56,080 nt of DNA, taken from positions 1 to 56,080 of the forward strand of contig CBFIBG010000080.1 of NCBI GenBank assembly GCA_965660815.1. Reading direction: 5' to 3'. Shown here in pieces: positions 17,453 through 25,363 of the stretch. The notes under the pieces are model-generated. The model ran no database searches and was not told the DNA's origin. It saw only the letters and a list, made by a program, of their open reading frames with translations. The position numbers and the translations under genes were made by a program. The DNA is from Glaciecola sp965660815. Lineage in GTDB: Bacteria; Pseudomonadota; Gammaproteobacteria; Enterobacterales; Alteromonadaceae. Each line of letters begins with the position of its first letter. The first letter of the stretch is position 1.

Positions 17453-18129
17453 TTATTTATCGAATCAAGGTTGAGTGTTATCTGGTAATTGGTTTGTTTC
17501 CACATTTGCGCGACAAAATAAAATAGTGAAATCATAAATACGGAGAACCACCATTCATATGCATTTTCCCAATTGTCCCAGCCCTCCCAGACTAGTCCGA
17601 TCAGAGCACTGGCGATAGCGGTAGTCACTAATAATATACACACTATGGTAATGTTGTTTTGATGTTTAACAATGCCTAAAGATTGTGTATCTATGGAGTT
17701 TATCCACTTCAATAAAAACAAGTGACCGAAAGAGGTAAACGCAAAATAAAAAACGACGCCAATTCGCCTAGCCAGAGCATAGGCGTCTCCCACTGCTCCT
17801 AATGTAACGGTATAAACTATCAACGCTGCTGCGGCTATTATCCCCATTGTAGTGACTAATACCGGACCTCGTCTACACAGGGTTAACCTTTTTACCCAAT
17901 AATGCAGTAACAACCAATAAATAGCCATAAACACGGCGGTAGGAATAAGTAAGGCCTTAAATACAAAAAACTCGGGATATTGCCGTCCAGTTGCGCTGAT
18001 CGAATGACAATGAGACCAATAAGGAAGACACAGCTGTAAATTGTCTGACGCCACTGACACTAGCCAAGTAATATGAACAGATATAAATGGTAGAAAACAC
18101 GCAATTAGTGCAAGTCTATAGGGTATCAC
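17419..18129 (-). CDS. Frag1/DRAM/Sfk1-like integral membrane protein
   Basis: A 236-aa protein with about six membrane segments. The first loop PFISVHITWLVSVASDNLQLCLPYWSHCHSISATGRQYPEFFVFK has the pattern of the Frag1/DRAM/Sfk1 superfamily: extracellular loop, ISATGR, PE. Bacterial members have no established function. Its 3' end overlaps that of the HNH gene in convergent orientation, and the last residues (NNQQSHDCDLEK) are encoded on the strand opposite the HNH C-terminus. Family assignment is by eye and moderate; an alternative is simply an unclassified multi-pass membrane protein. Confidence 0.6.
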   Translation of the reverse strand: MIPYRLALIACFLPFISVHITWLVSVASDNLQLCLPYWSHCHSISATGRQYPEFFVFKALLIPTAVFMAIYWLLLHYWVKRLTLCRRGPVLVTTMGIIAAAALIVYTVTLGAVGDAYALARRIGVVFYFAFTSFGHLFLLKWINSIDTQSLGIVKHQNNITIVCILLVTTAIASALIGLVWEGWDNWENAYEWWFSVFMISLFYFVAQMWKQTNYQITLNLDSINNQQSHDCDLEK

Positions 18130-18521
18130 TCGAACGACGTCCTTCTATGTACAACGGTAATATAACTATTAACTTCTCAATACCGAAACAACGGTATAAA
18201 TCAAAAATAACGCTAAACCAAACAGTGCTGCGTATATCAGTATGTTTACATTGATGTTTAATTTCTTTGGTTGTGGTTTGTTACTTTTCATTTTGTTTAG
18301 ATTCATCAGTTTTAAAATATTACGGACAAACATACAAATTGGCTTAATATGTCGGCATTGTTTAAAGCACTATTGTCCATTTTTATCTGTTACGTATTGC
18401 TAATGCATGATAATTCCTCATGGGTTTATACCGCTTCTGCTGACAACAAAAATGCCTGAACAATTTCTCATTTGGTGTTACCCTGTCAGGCTTAAAATAA
18501 TTTGCATTTATTGAGGTATTA
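18130..18521. other. Intergenic region between the Frag1-like gene and msrC
   Basis: 392 nt. It contains the 40-aa minus-strand reading frame at 18169-18291. The last ~200 nt are AT-rich and should hold the msrC promoter; GAGG before the msrC ATG is clear. The minus-strand open frame 18383-18565 is judged a shadow. Confidence 0.55.
18169..18291 (-). CDS. Small putative single-pass membrane protein (40 aa)
   Basis: Encodes a basic polar N-terminus, MKSNKPQPKKLNINVN, followed by one hydrophobic helix, ILIYAALFGLALFLIYTVVSVL, ending RS. This is a typical small inner membrane protein with positive-inside topology. An in-frame ATG at 18306 would add MNLNK. No strong Shine-Dalgarno is visible for either start, which lowers confidence. 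It lies in the otherwise empty 392-nt stretch between the Frag1-like gene and the fRMsr gene, on the same strand as the Frag1-like gene and just upstream of it. The function is unknown. Confidence 0.45.
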   Translation of the reverse strand: MKSNKPQPKKLNINVNILIYAALFGLALFLIYTVVSVLRS

Positions 18522-19031
18522 ATGTCAGAAAACTCGACAGTTAATTCAGGCAATTTGTCTAACAAAGATAAACAAGATATCCATACTCATTACGCCACTT
18601 TACTATCCCAAGTCGAATCTTTAATTAGTTCTGAAAGTGACCTGATAGCCAATCTTGCTAACGTGAGCGCGCTTATATTTAATAACCTTGAAAATATAAA
18701 CTGGGCCGGTTTTTATTTGCTAAAAGAAAATGAATTAGTGCTGGGGCCTTTTCAAGGAAATATCGCTTGCGTACGCATACCATTAGGAAAAGGGGTCTGC
18801 GGTACCGCAGCATCCAAAAAATGTGTTCAGCGAGTAGGCAACGTGCATGAATTTTCAGGACACATTGCATGTGATGCGGCCTCAAACTCAGAAATTGTGG
18901 TTCCTATATTTACCCAAGGTCAGCTTATTGGGGTGTTGGATATAGATAGTCCAATTTATGACAGATTTGGTGATCTAGAGCAGCAGTTTTTTGAACAGGT
19001 CGTAGCAGTAATCGAAGCCAGATATCGTTAG
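18522..19031 (+). CDS. msrC: Free methionine-(R)-sulfoxide reductase (GAF domain, MsrC/YebR type)
   Basis: A 169-aa cytosolic enzyme reducing free L-methionine-(R)-S-oxide, repairing oxidised methionine with thioredoxin as donor. The whole protein is one GAF domain. Cysteines at 83, 93 and 117 (in NIACVRIPLGKGVCG and HIACDAAS) fall one residue from the catalytic and resolving cysteines of E. coli YebR (84, 94, 118). WAGFYLL and GVLDIDSP are further family landmarks. GAGG lies 6 nt before the ATG. One base separates it from the next gene, so the pair is an operon upstream of proQ and prc. Confidence 0.93.
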   Translation: MSENSTVNSGNLSNKDKQDIHTHYATLLSQVESLISSESDLIANLANVSALIFNNLENINWAGFYLLKENELVLGPFQGNIACVRIPLGKGVCGTAASKKCVQRVGNVHEFSGHIACDAASNSEIVVPIFTQGQLIGVLDIDSPIYDRFGDLEQQFFEQVVAVIEARYR

Positions 19032-19032
19032 T

Positions 19033-19323
19033 ATGAAAGAGTTAGTTGATATTCACACAGTCTTATCCACGCCAGCAGATATGGAAGATATGCACGACGA
19101 TCCAGTGCTTTCCAGTGAGAAGTTAAATGACATGTTGCACATAGTTTATATGCAATTAGACGAAAACTTGAGTGTTCAACACACTGAAATAATACTTGGG
19201 TATGTGTGGGAATACTGGCATCAAGACATTCATCTAGCAGAATTGGACGATGACGATATGATTGAATGGGCAGATTACGTCGTCAATAACTCCGACGCTA
19301 TTATACAAGAGGCTTCGGAATAG
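19033..19323 (+). CDS. Small acidic protein of unknown function between msrC and proQ
   Basis: A 96-aa very acidic protein (MKELVDIHTVLSTPADMEDM...AELDDDDMIEWADYVV). No signal peptide, membrane segment, cysteine or recognised motif is seen; the predicted content is helical. It starts one base after the msrC stop, so it is almost certainly cotranscribed and real. It is not recognised as a named family. The position next to ProQ could point to a role with RNA-binding or stress functions, but that is inference only. Confidence 0.72.
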   Translation: MKELVDIHTVLSTPADMEDMHDDPVLSSEKLNDMLHIVYMQLDENLSVQHTEIILGYVWEYWHQDIHLAELDDDDMIEWADYVVNNSDAIIQEASE

Positions 19324-19468
19324 CAATTGACCTGTATAAATAGTATTAATCATGACTAATTTAGAGTATTCTTAGCGTACATTACTTCTGTAAAGCTTCA
19401 TTTTACTTGCTAATTTAGCATACAGCGAAAGTAACCCGCACAATTAATTTAAAAGTACATCAAAATCA

Positions 19469-20179
19469 ATGGAACAAACTAAAATTACAAATCAAAAAGA
19501 AACGCTCGCTTTTCTTAGCGAACAATATCCAAATTGCTTTTTCGTCGAAGGAAAAGTAAAACCGTTAAAGATTGGTATTTTTCAAGATTTAGCAAAAGAG
19601 CTACAAAGCAATGAGGATGTTTCAAACAGAGTTTTAAGACAATGCCTGAGGCACTACACTAGCAGTTGGCGATACTTAGAATCGGTAAAAGAAGGAGTGG
19701 CACGCGTAGACTTATCAGGGGCTGAAGGAGACTTGGTTGAAAAAGAACATGCCGAGCACGCTGCAACACAGTTAAAAGAGAGCAAACAAAAAGCAAAACA
19801 GCGTCGGGCAGAAAAAGCAAAGGCTGTCAATCGACCTGCTGGGGAAGAAAAGTCAAACGTTAAGCGAGCACAAATCCCGCGAAACAAATCGCCTCATAAA
19901 ACGTCTGAGCATAGCAAAACCAGAAGCTCTAAAGACAAAGGTGGAAACAATAATAAACGCCACCAATCAAAGCAAAGTTCCTTTGAACTAAATTCTGTTT
20001 TAACATCGAATGAACTTATCGTAGGTTCAAAAGCCTTAGTAAAGTTAGGCAGTGCACCAGTAATGGTAACAATCGCCGATATCGATAAAGACGGAGTATT
20101 TGTTCAACTAGAATCCGGTATGTCAGTTAAAGTTAAATCTTCTCAGTTGTATCAAGTGGACAAGCCTTCGAACAATTAA
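19469..20179 (+). CDS. proQ: RNA chaperone ProQ
   Basis: A 236-aa global RNA-binding protein that matches sRNAs to mRNAs and stabilises transcript 3' ends. The N-terminal FinO/ProQ domain spans about residues 5-120 (LAFLSEQYPNCFFVEGKVKPLKIGIFQDL ... LRQCLRHYTSSWRYLESVKEGVARVDLSG). A Lys/Arg/Ser-rich flexible linker follows (about 105-170). The C-terminal Tudor-like domain is LIVGSKALVKLGSAPVMVTIADIDKDGVFVQLESGMSVKVKSSQLY. The order msrC - small protein - proQ - prc matches the classic yebR-proQ-prc arrangement. A 145-nt gap before it leaves room for its own promoter. Confidence 0.95.
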   Translation: MEQTKITNQKETLAFLSEQYPNCFFVEGKVKPLKIGIFQDLAKELQSNEDVSNRVLRQCLRHYTSSWRYLESVKEGVARVDLSGAEGDLVEKEHAEHAATQLKESKQKAKQRRAEKAKAVNRPAGEEKSNVKRAQIPRNKSPHKTSEHSKTRSSKDKGGNNNKRHQSKQSSFELNSVLTSNELIVGSKALVKLGSAPVMVTIADIDKDGVFVQLESGMSVKVKSSQLYQVDKPSNN

Positions 20180-20325
20180 CATTGAAATGGGTTGTATATA
20201 TGCAAATATTTAGGTTAGGTGAAGTAATAGCGAGTTTTTTTCGAAAGAAACTATATTTACCATTAAATAGCGCAATGAGCGGCATTGTAAACCGCTATAA
20301 CAGCATGGATAATACCATGTTATCA

Positions 20326-22410
20326 ATGGGGGGCAATAAACGTGGTTTGACTCTTGTTGTTGCGTCTTTCTTAACGCTAACTTCTTCTAGCCTTGTTTAT
20401 GCAAACAGCGAAAGTAGCGCTACGCACGATAATACTGCAGCCGAAGTATTCGTCGTGCCACAACTTGAACAAGAAAAGCAACATTCCATTGCTGCCAAAA
20501 GAGTCTCTGACCTATTCGTTAGGTCACATTATAAAAAATTTAAAATAAACGACGAGCTTTCTGAACAAATATTTGAGCGTTATCTCGACCTACTTGACTC
20601 TAATAAACATTTTTTTGTTAAAAACGATATAGATGTATTCAGTAAAAACGCAAAAAAGTTTGATGACGCCATTCGTCTAGGCGATCTAGACATTGCTTAT
20701 GACATTTATATGGCCAATCTTGAGCGCAGAAAAGAGCGGTTTAATTACGCGCTTTCGTTACTCGAAACAACGTTTGATTTTGAGCAAAAGGGCGATAGAT
20801 TTTATTACGATAGAGAGGACGCTAATTGGGCGGAAAGCTCTAATCAACTTGATGAAATTTGGCGTCAAAGGGTTAAGTACGACGCACTTAACTTGAAACT
20901 AGCAGATAAAACTTGGGAAGAAACGAAAGAGATATTGCAAAAACGCTATACCCGTGCCATTCGTCGACTTACTCAAACTAATAGCGAAGATGTATTCCAG
21001 ACCGTTATGAACGCATTTTCACGTTCAGTTGAAGCCCATACAAGCTATTTATCGCCGCGCAATACTGAAAGGTTTCAAATGGACATGAACTTATCTCTAG
21101 AAGGTATCGGCGCAGTGCTTCGCAGCGAAGACGACCACACGGTCATTATGAGTCTTGTACCCGGTGGACCAGCAGATAATTCAGGTCAAATTAAGCCACA
21201 GGACAAAATCATTGGCGTTGCACAAGAAGACGAAGAAGCCTTTACTGATGTTGTTGGCTGGAGACTTGACGAAGTTGTTGATTTGATAAAAGGACCTAAA
21301 GGTTCAGTTGTGCGTCTTCAGGTTCAAAAAGGTGGAACGGACAGCAAGAAAATATCCGAAATCGACATCACCCGAGACAAAGTCAAATTGGAAGATCGTC
21401 AAGCAAAAGCGGAAGTCTTCGTAGCACCTGATGGTCCCAATGCAGGCAAAAAACTGGGAGTCATCGAAATTCCATCGTTTTATCACAAACTTCATGCCGA
21501 CGTAATTAAATTACTTGAAGAACTCAAAGCAGAGGAAGTCGAGGGTATAATAGTTGATTTGAGGGGCAATGGAGGGGGTAGTCTTCCAGAAGCAATCGAG
21601 TTAAGCGGTTTATTCATAGACAAAGGCCCCGTAGTTCAAGTGCGTTATGAAAGTGGTCGCATAGAAGTAGAAAGGAATAGAGACGGGATAGTATATTATG
21701 ATGGTCCCCTTACCGTTATGGTAGACCGGTTCAGTGCCTCAGCTAGCGAGATTTTTGCAGCCGCTATGCAAGATTTTGGTCGAGCTATTATCATTGGTGA
21801 ACAAACGTTTGGTAAAGGTACTGTTCAACAACACCGAGGACTAGGAAGGGTATACGATTTTTATGAGAATAAACTTGGTGCAGTGCAGTTCACCACAGCA
21901 AAATTTTATCGAATTAATGGTGGAAGCACACAGCATGTGGGTGTTAAGCCTGACATTCTTTATCCATCCGCTATCGACCCAGAAGAGTGGGGAGAAAGCA
22001 GCGAAAAAACCGCTCTACCTTGGGATAGCATTCAACGGGCTAATTACAGCACGATTGCTGATCACAGTTCATCACTAGATGTTTTAACCGCTAAACATAA
22101 CGCACGAGCGATAAAAGACCCTGAGTTTCAATATATTTACACTGATATTAAAGAGTACCAAAAGAACAAAGACAAAAAGTTTATATCTTTGGTTGAATCT
22201 GAACGTTTACAAGAAAAGCAGGAGGCCGAATCTAAACGCCTAGCAAGAGTAAATGAACGACTGCAAAGATTAGGGTTTGAAACTGTAGAAACATTAGACT
22301 CAGATTTACCTGAAGAGCTTGAAGAAATAGATCCATTTCTTAGCGAGGCCGCCAATATTACGTTTGATATGATTCAAATTGGGACTTATGCACTTAATAC
22401 TAAGCGCTAA
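20326..22410 (+). CDS. prc: Carboxy-terminal (tail-specific) protease Prc
   Basis: A periplasmic serine protease that trims or degrades proteins with non-polar C-termini, including lipoproteins and cell-wall hydrolase regulators. With this start it is 694 aa (E. coli 682). The signal peptide is GGNKRGLTLVVASFLTLTSSSLVYA. A PDZ domain contains LSLEGIGAVL and LVPGGPADNSGQIKPQDKIIG. The Ser-Lys dyad is in VDRFSASASEIFAAAMQ and FGKGTVQQ. The frame is open upstream to a TTG at 20182 and an ATG at 20200, only 2-20 nt after proQ, giving up to 48 extra residues. No candidate start has a strong ribosome site; 20326 was chosen because it places the signal peptide at the N-terminus. Confidence 0.93.
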   Translation: MGGNKRGLTLVVASFLTLTSSSLVYANSESSATHDNTAAEVFVVPQLEQEKQHSIAAKRVSDLFVRSHYKKFKINDELSEQIFERYLDLLDSNKHFFVKNDIDVFSKNAKKFDDAIRLGDLDIAYDIYMANLERRKERFNYALSLLETTFDFEQKGDRFYYDREDANWAESSNQLDEIWRQRVKYDALNLKLADKTWEETKEILQKRYTRAIRRLTQTNSEDVFQTVMNAFSRSVEAHTSYLSPRNTERFQMDMNLSLEGIGAVLRSEDDHTVIMSLVPGGPADNSGQIKPQDKIIGVAQEDEEAFTDVVGWRLDEVVDLIKGPKGSVVRLQVQKGGTDSKKISEIDITRDKVKLEDRQAKAEVFVAPDGPNAGKKLGVIEIPSFYHKLHADVIKLLEELKAEEVEGIIVDLRGNGGGSLPEAIELSGLFIDKGPVVQVRYESGRIEVERNRDGIVYYDGPLTVMVDRFSASASEIFAAAMQDFGRAIIIGEQTFGKGTVQQHRGLGRVYDFYENKLGAVQFTTAKFYRINGGSTQHVGVKPDILYPSAIDPEEWGESSEKTALPWDSIQRANYSTIADHSSSLDVLTAKHNARAIKDPEFQYIYTDIKEYQKNKDKKFISLVESERLQEKQEAESKRLARVNERLQRLGFETVETLDSDLPEELEEIDPFLSEAANITFDMIQIGTYALNTKR

Positions 22411-22480
22411 TTAGTCTGTTATGAAGGAATTGCATCATTTATTGCGTTTGGATTAGCGAAATAATCTGGTTTTAAAATAA

Positions 22481-22508
22481 AAAAGGCGTCCACATGGGCG
22501 CCTTTTTT
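22481..22508 (+). terminator. Rho-independent terminator after prc
   Basis: A 7-bp G/C-rich stem GGCGTCC / GGGCGCC (one T-G pair) with loop ACAT, preceded by A4 and followed by T6. It ends the proQ-prc unit and separates it from the transporter genes. Confidence 0.9.
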
Positions 22509-22551
22509 GTTATTCTAACTACTGAATAATAAAAATAAGAATGAGGGTGTT

Positions 22552-23877
22552 ATGAGTGCGAGAGGGCAGTTCTCGTCCCGCATTGGGTTTATATTGGCCG
22601 CGGCGGGTTCGGCGGTAGGCTTGGGTAATATTTGGGGTTTTCCTACAAAAGTAGCCGAAAATGGCGGCGCAGCCTTTGTCGTAATGTATTTAATTATGGC
22701 GTTTTTATTGGCGTATCCAGTCTTGATGGCTGAGCTAATTATTGGCAGAGCCAAGCAAACCAACATGATACAAGCCCTGCGACAGATATCGGGTAATGCG
22801 TTTGGTACAATCGTTGGTAGCATTGGTGCCATCACGGTTATTCTTATCTTATCCTTTTATGCTATTGTCGCTGGTTGGATGATATCCTACTTTATAGATG
22901 CGACCAGCAGCGTACTAAGTATCGAAATCAGTTGGTTGACTGCAGATTCAAGTACTCGTTCTATGTTCTTTATGTTGGCTTTCCTTATTATGACGTGCTT
23001 GGTTGTTATTGGCGGGGTCAGTAACGGTATAGAGAGGTGGTCAGTTCGCTTAATGCCGACGCTATTATTTCTTATTATTGCACTTATCATTTACGTCAGT
23101 ACTCAAGAAGGTGCCATAGATGGCTGGAAGGCATTTTTAGTGCCCGATGTCGACAGAGTACTTGACCCAGATTTAATGATTGACGCCATGGGCCAGGCGT
23201 TTTTCTCCATGTCTTTAGGCGTGGGCACCATGTTAGTATATGGCTCTTACATTCAAAAACATGAAAATTTGCCTAAATTAGGTACATCAGTTGCATTGGT
23301 GGACATTGGCGTAGCAGTTTTAGCAGGTATGCTTATTATTCCAGCCATGTACGTAGCGCTCAATAATGGCGTGGCTATTTTTGAGGATGGACAGCTCATT
23401 TCTGGCCCAACCTTAATTTTTCAGGTACTTCCGTCGCTGTTTTCTTCAATGGGATACGTTGGTAGTTTTGTGGCCTTTTCGTTTTTTGCACTCATGGTAA
23501 TCGCTGCCTTAACATCATCCATATCAATGTTAGAAGTGCCAGTGGCATATTTGGTAGACAGCAAAGGCATGAGGCGTAAAAGAGCTACAATAATAGTGAC
23601 AGCTTTGGTATTTGTGTTAAGTAGTATTATCGTATTTAACTTTGGTGCATTATTCTCTTTAGTGATCACTTTAACCACTGAATATAGCCAGCCTTTATTG
23701 GGCCTTGCTTTGTGTATTTTTGCTGGTTGGGTGTATAAACGCAATGAAATTTTAGCCGAGTTAAAGCAAGGTAATGAAACAATCGAACATGGTTTCTTTT
23801 GGAAAGTATGGCCTTTTTACGTCAAGTTCATTTGCCCTGCCGCGATTGCCTTTATGTTCTATCGATCTGTCATTTAA
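22552..23877 (+). CDS. Sodium-dependent transporter of the NSS/SNF family
   Basis: A 441-aa inner membrane Na+ symporter of the neurotransmitter:sodium symporter family (LeuT/MhsT fold). The first membrane helix shows the family motif AAAGSAVGLGNIWGFPTKVAENGGAAF, which includes the unwound Na+/substrate site. About eleven membrane segments follow, the MhsT-like length rather than the twelve of LeuT. AFFSMSLGVGTMLVYGSY is the conserved helix-6 region. GAGGGT lies 5 nt before the ATG. It is probably cotranscribed with nhaC, 9 nt downstream, so both use or rebuild the sodium gradient. An amino acid is the likely substrate, but which one cannot be told. Confidence 0.9.
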   Translation: MSARGQFSSRIGFILAAAGSAVGLGNIWGFPTKVAENGGAAFVVMYLIMAFLLAYPVLMAELIIGRAKQTNMIQALRQISGNAFGTIVGSIGAITVILILSFYAIVAGWMISYFIDATSSVLSIEISWLTADSSTRSMFFMLAFLIMTCLVVIGGVSNGIERWSVRLMPTLLFLIIALIIYVSTQEGAIDGWKAFLVPDVDRVLDPDLMIDAMGQAFFSMSLGVGTMLVYGSYIQKHENLPKLGTSVALVDIGVAVLAGMLIIPAMYVALNNGVAIFEDGQLISGPTLIFQVLPSLFSSMGYVGSFVAFSFFALMVIAALTSSISMLEVPVAYLVDSKGMRRKRATIIVTALVFVLSSIIVFNFGALFSLVITLTTEYSQPLLGLALCIFAGWVYKRNEILAELKQGNETIEHGFFWKVWPFYVKFICPAAIAFMFYRSVI

Positions 23878-23886
23878 GGAAGTCTT

Positions 23887-25347
23887 ATGTCTGAACCTAA
23901 CATTAAACAGCCAAGCTTGATTGACGCGCTGATACCGATAGTTTTATTAATTTTTATGATGTTTAGCGCAGTGATTATTTTTGGCGCAGATTCGTCGTAT
24001 GGCCCAAATCAAATCGCTTTGCTTATTGGTATGTTTTTAGCGGCCATAATAGGGATTAAAAACGGACACAGTTGGCATGATATTGAACAAGGTATGATAC
24101 AGGGAATTTCAATGTCCTTAGGAGCGTGTATGATACTGCTTGCTGTCGGATCGCTTATTGGCACTTGGATGCTCTCTGGCACAGTCCCCACTCTTATTTA
24201 CTATGGCTTAAACTTGTTAAGCCCCAGCATTTTTTATGCGGCAGCTTGTATCATATGCGCAGTAGTGGCGATGAGTATTGGCAGCAGTTGGACTACCGCC
24301 GCAACTGTGGGCGTAGCCCTTGTTGGAATGGCAACAAGCATGGAGTTGTCATTAGCAATTACTGCAGGCGCAATAATTTCTGGGGCTTATTTTGGTGATA
24401 AACTATCGCCTCTTTCTGAAACCACTAATCTAGCGCCAGCCGTCGCGGGTACTAATCTTTTTGAACACATCAAATACATGATGTGGACCACAGTGCCTAG
24501 TTTTATTATCGCTTTGCTGCTGTTCATTATACTTGGCTTCAATACCGCAGAAAGTGTATCGTCAGAGCGGATCGCACAGATGCAGGATATATTGCAACAA
24601 GAGTTCAATATTGCATGGTATACACTAATCCCTTTCTTTGTATTGATTGCGCTTGCTGTGCGCAAAATGCCAGCATTTCCCGCGATTGCAATAGGGGCGA
24701 TTTTAGGCGGACTCATCGCGGTAATCTTTCAAAGTGAACTGGTTACTAGCATGAGCAGTTCACCGCACTCTGATCTTGTAAAAAGTTTAACTGTGGTATG
24801 GACTGCGCTTTTCGATGGCGTGTCATTTAGCACCAGCGATGATGGTTTAAACAACCTACTGAGCAGAGGTGGCATGTCGAGTATGTTAAATACTATCTGG
24901 CTTATTATTTGTGCTATGTCATTCGGCGCCGTTCTAGAAAAAGTCGGCTTACTTCACGCTATAGTATCCACGTGTCTTAAAGGGGCTAAAAGTGCTGGTG
25001 ACATGGTGAGTCGAACGATATTAACTTGTATCGGTACTAATATTATTACCGCTGACCAATACCTATCAATCGTTATGCCAGGGCGTATGTATAAAGAAGA
25101 ATTTAAGAAACGCAACTTACACCAACTAAACCTTTCTCGAAGTTTAGAAGACGGCGGAACCATTACTTCACCTTTAATTCCTTGGAACACTTGCGGTGCT
25201 TATATGCATGGGGTTCTAGGCGTACATCCATTTACGTATATATTTTATGCCTTTTTCAATGTGATCAATCCTATACTCGCAATCATATATGCTTATGTAG
25301 GCATTAAAATTCTTCGCCTTGAGCCACCAAAAGTAGCTATCAAATAA
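23887..25347 (+). CDS. Na+/H+ antiporter NhaC family
   Basis: A 486-aa polytopic inner membrane protein. Recognisable NhaC-family segments are SLGACMILLAVGSLIGTWMLSGTVPTLIYYG, the characteristic SIGSSWTTAATVGVALVGMA and GAIISGAYFGDKLSPLSETTNLAP, and the late block SRSLEDGGTITSPLIPWNTCGAYMHGVLG. Members exchange Na+ for H+ or, in MleN-type relatives, couple malate/lactate exchange to it. AAGGA precedes the ATG. It lies 9 nt after the NSS transporter and 16 nt before pepN; co-expression with an Na+-coupled uptake carrier is consistent with marine sodium bioenergetics. Confidence 0.9.
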   Translation: MSEPNIKQPSLIDALIPIVLLIFMMFSAVIIFGADSSYGPNQIALLIGMFLAAIIGIKNGHSWHDIEQGMIQGISMSLGACMILLAVGSLIGTWMLSGTVPTLIYYGLNLLSPSIFYAAACIICAVVAMSIGSSWTTAATVGVALVGMATSMELSLAITAGAIISGAYFGDKLSPLSETTNLAPAVAGTNLFEHIKYMMWTTVPSFIIALLLFIILGFNTAESVSSERIAQMQDILQQEFNIAWYTLIPFFVLIALAVRKMPAFPAIAIGAILGGLIAVIFQSELVTSMSSSPHSDLVKSLTVVWTALFDGVSFSTSDDGLNNLLSRGGMSSMLNTIWLIICAMSFGAVLEKVGLLHAIVSTCLKGAKSAGDMVSRTILTCIGTNIITADQYLSIVMPGRMYKEEFKKRNLHQLNLSRSLEDGGTITSPLIPWNTCGAYMHGVLGVHPFTYIFYAFFNVINPILAIIYAYVGIKILRLEPPKVAIK

Positions 25348-25363
25348 AGAGTTTTTTATATTT

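Noticed and set aside
18383..18565. 60-aa minus-strand frame upstream of msrC
   Set aside because: It overlaps the msrC start on the opposite strand and lacks a ribosome site.
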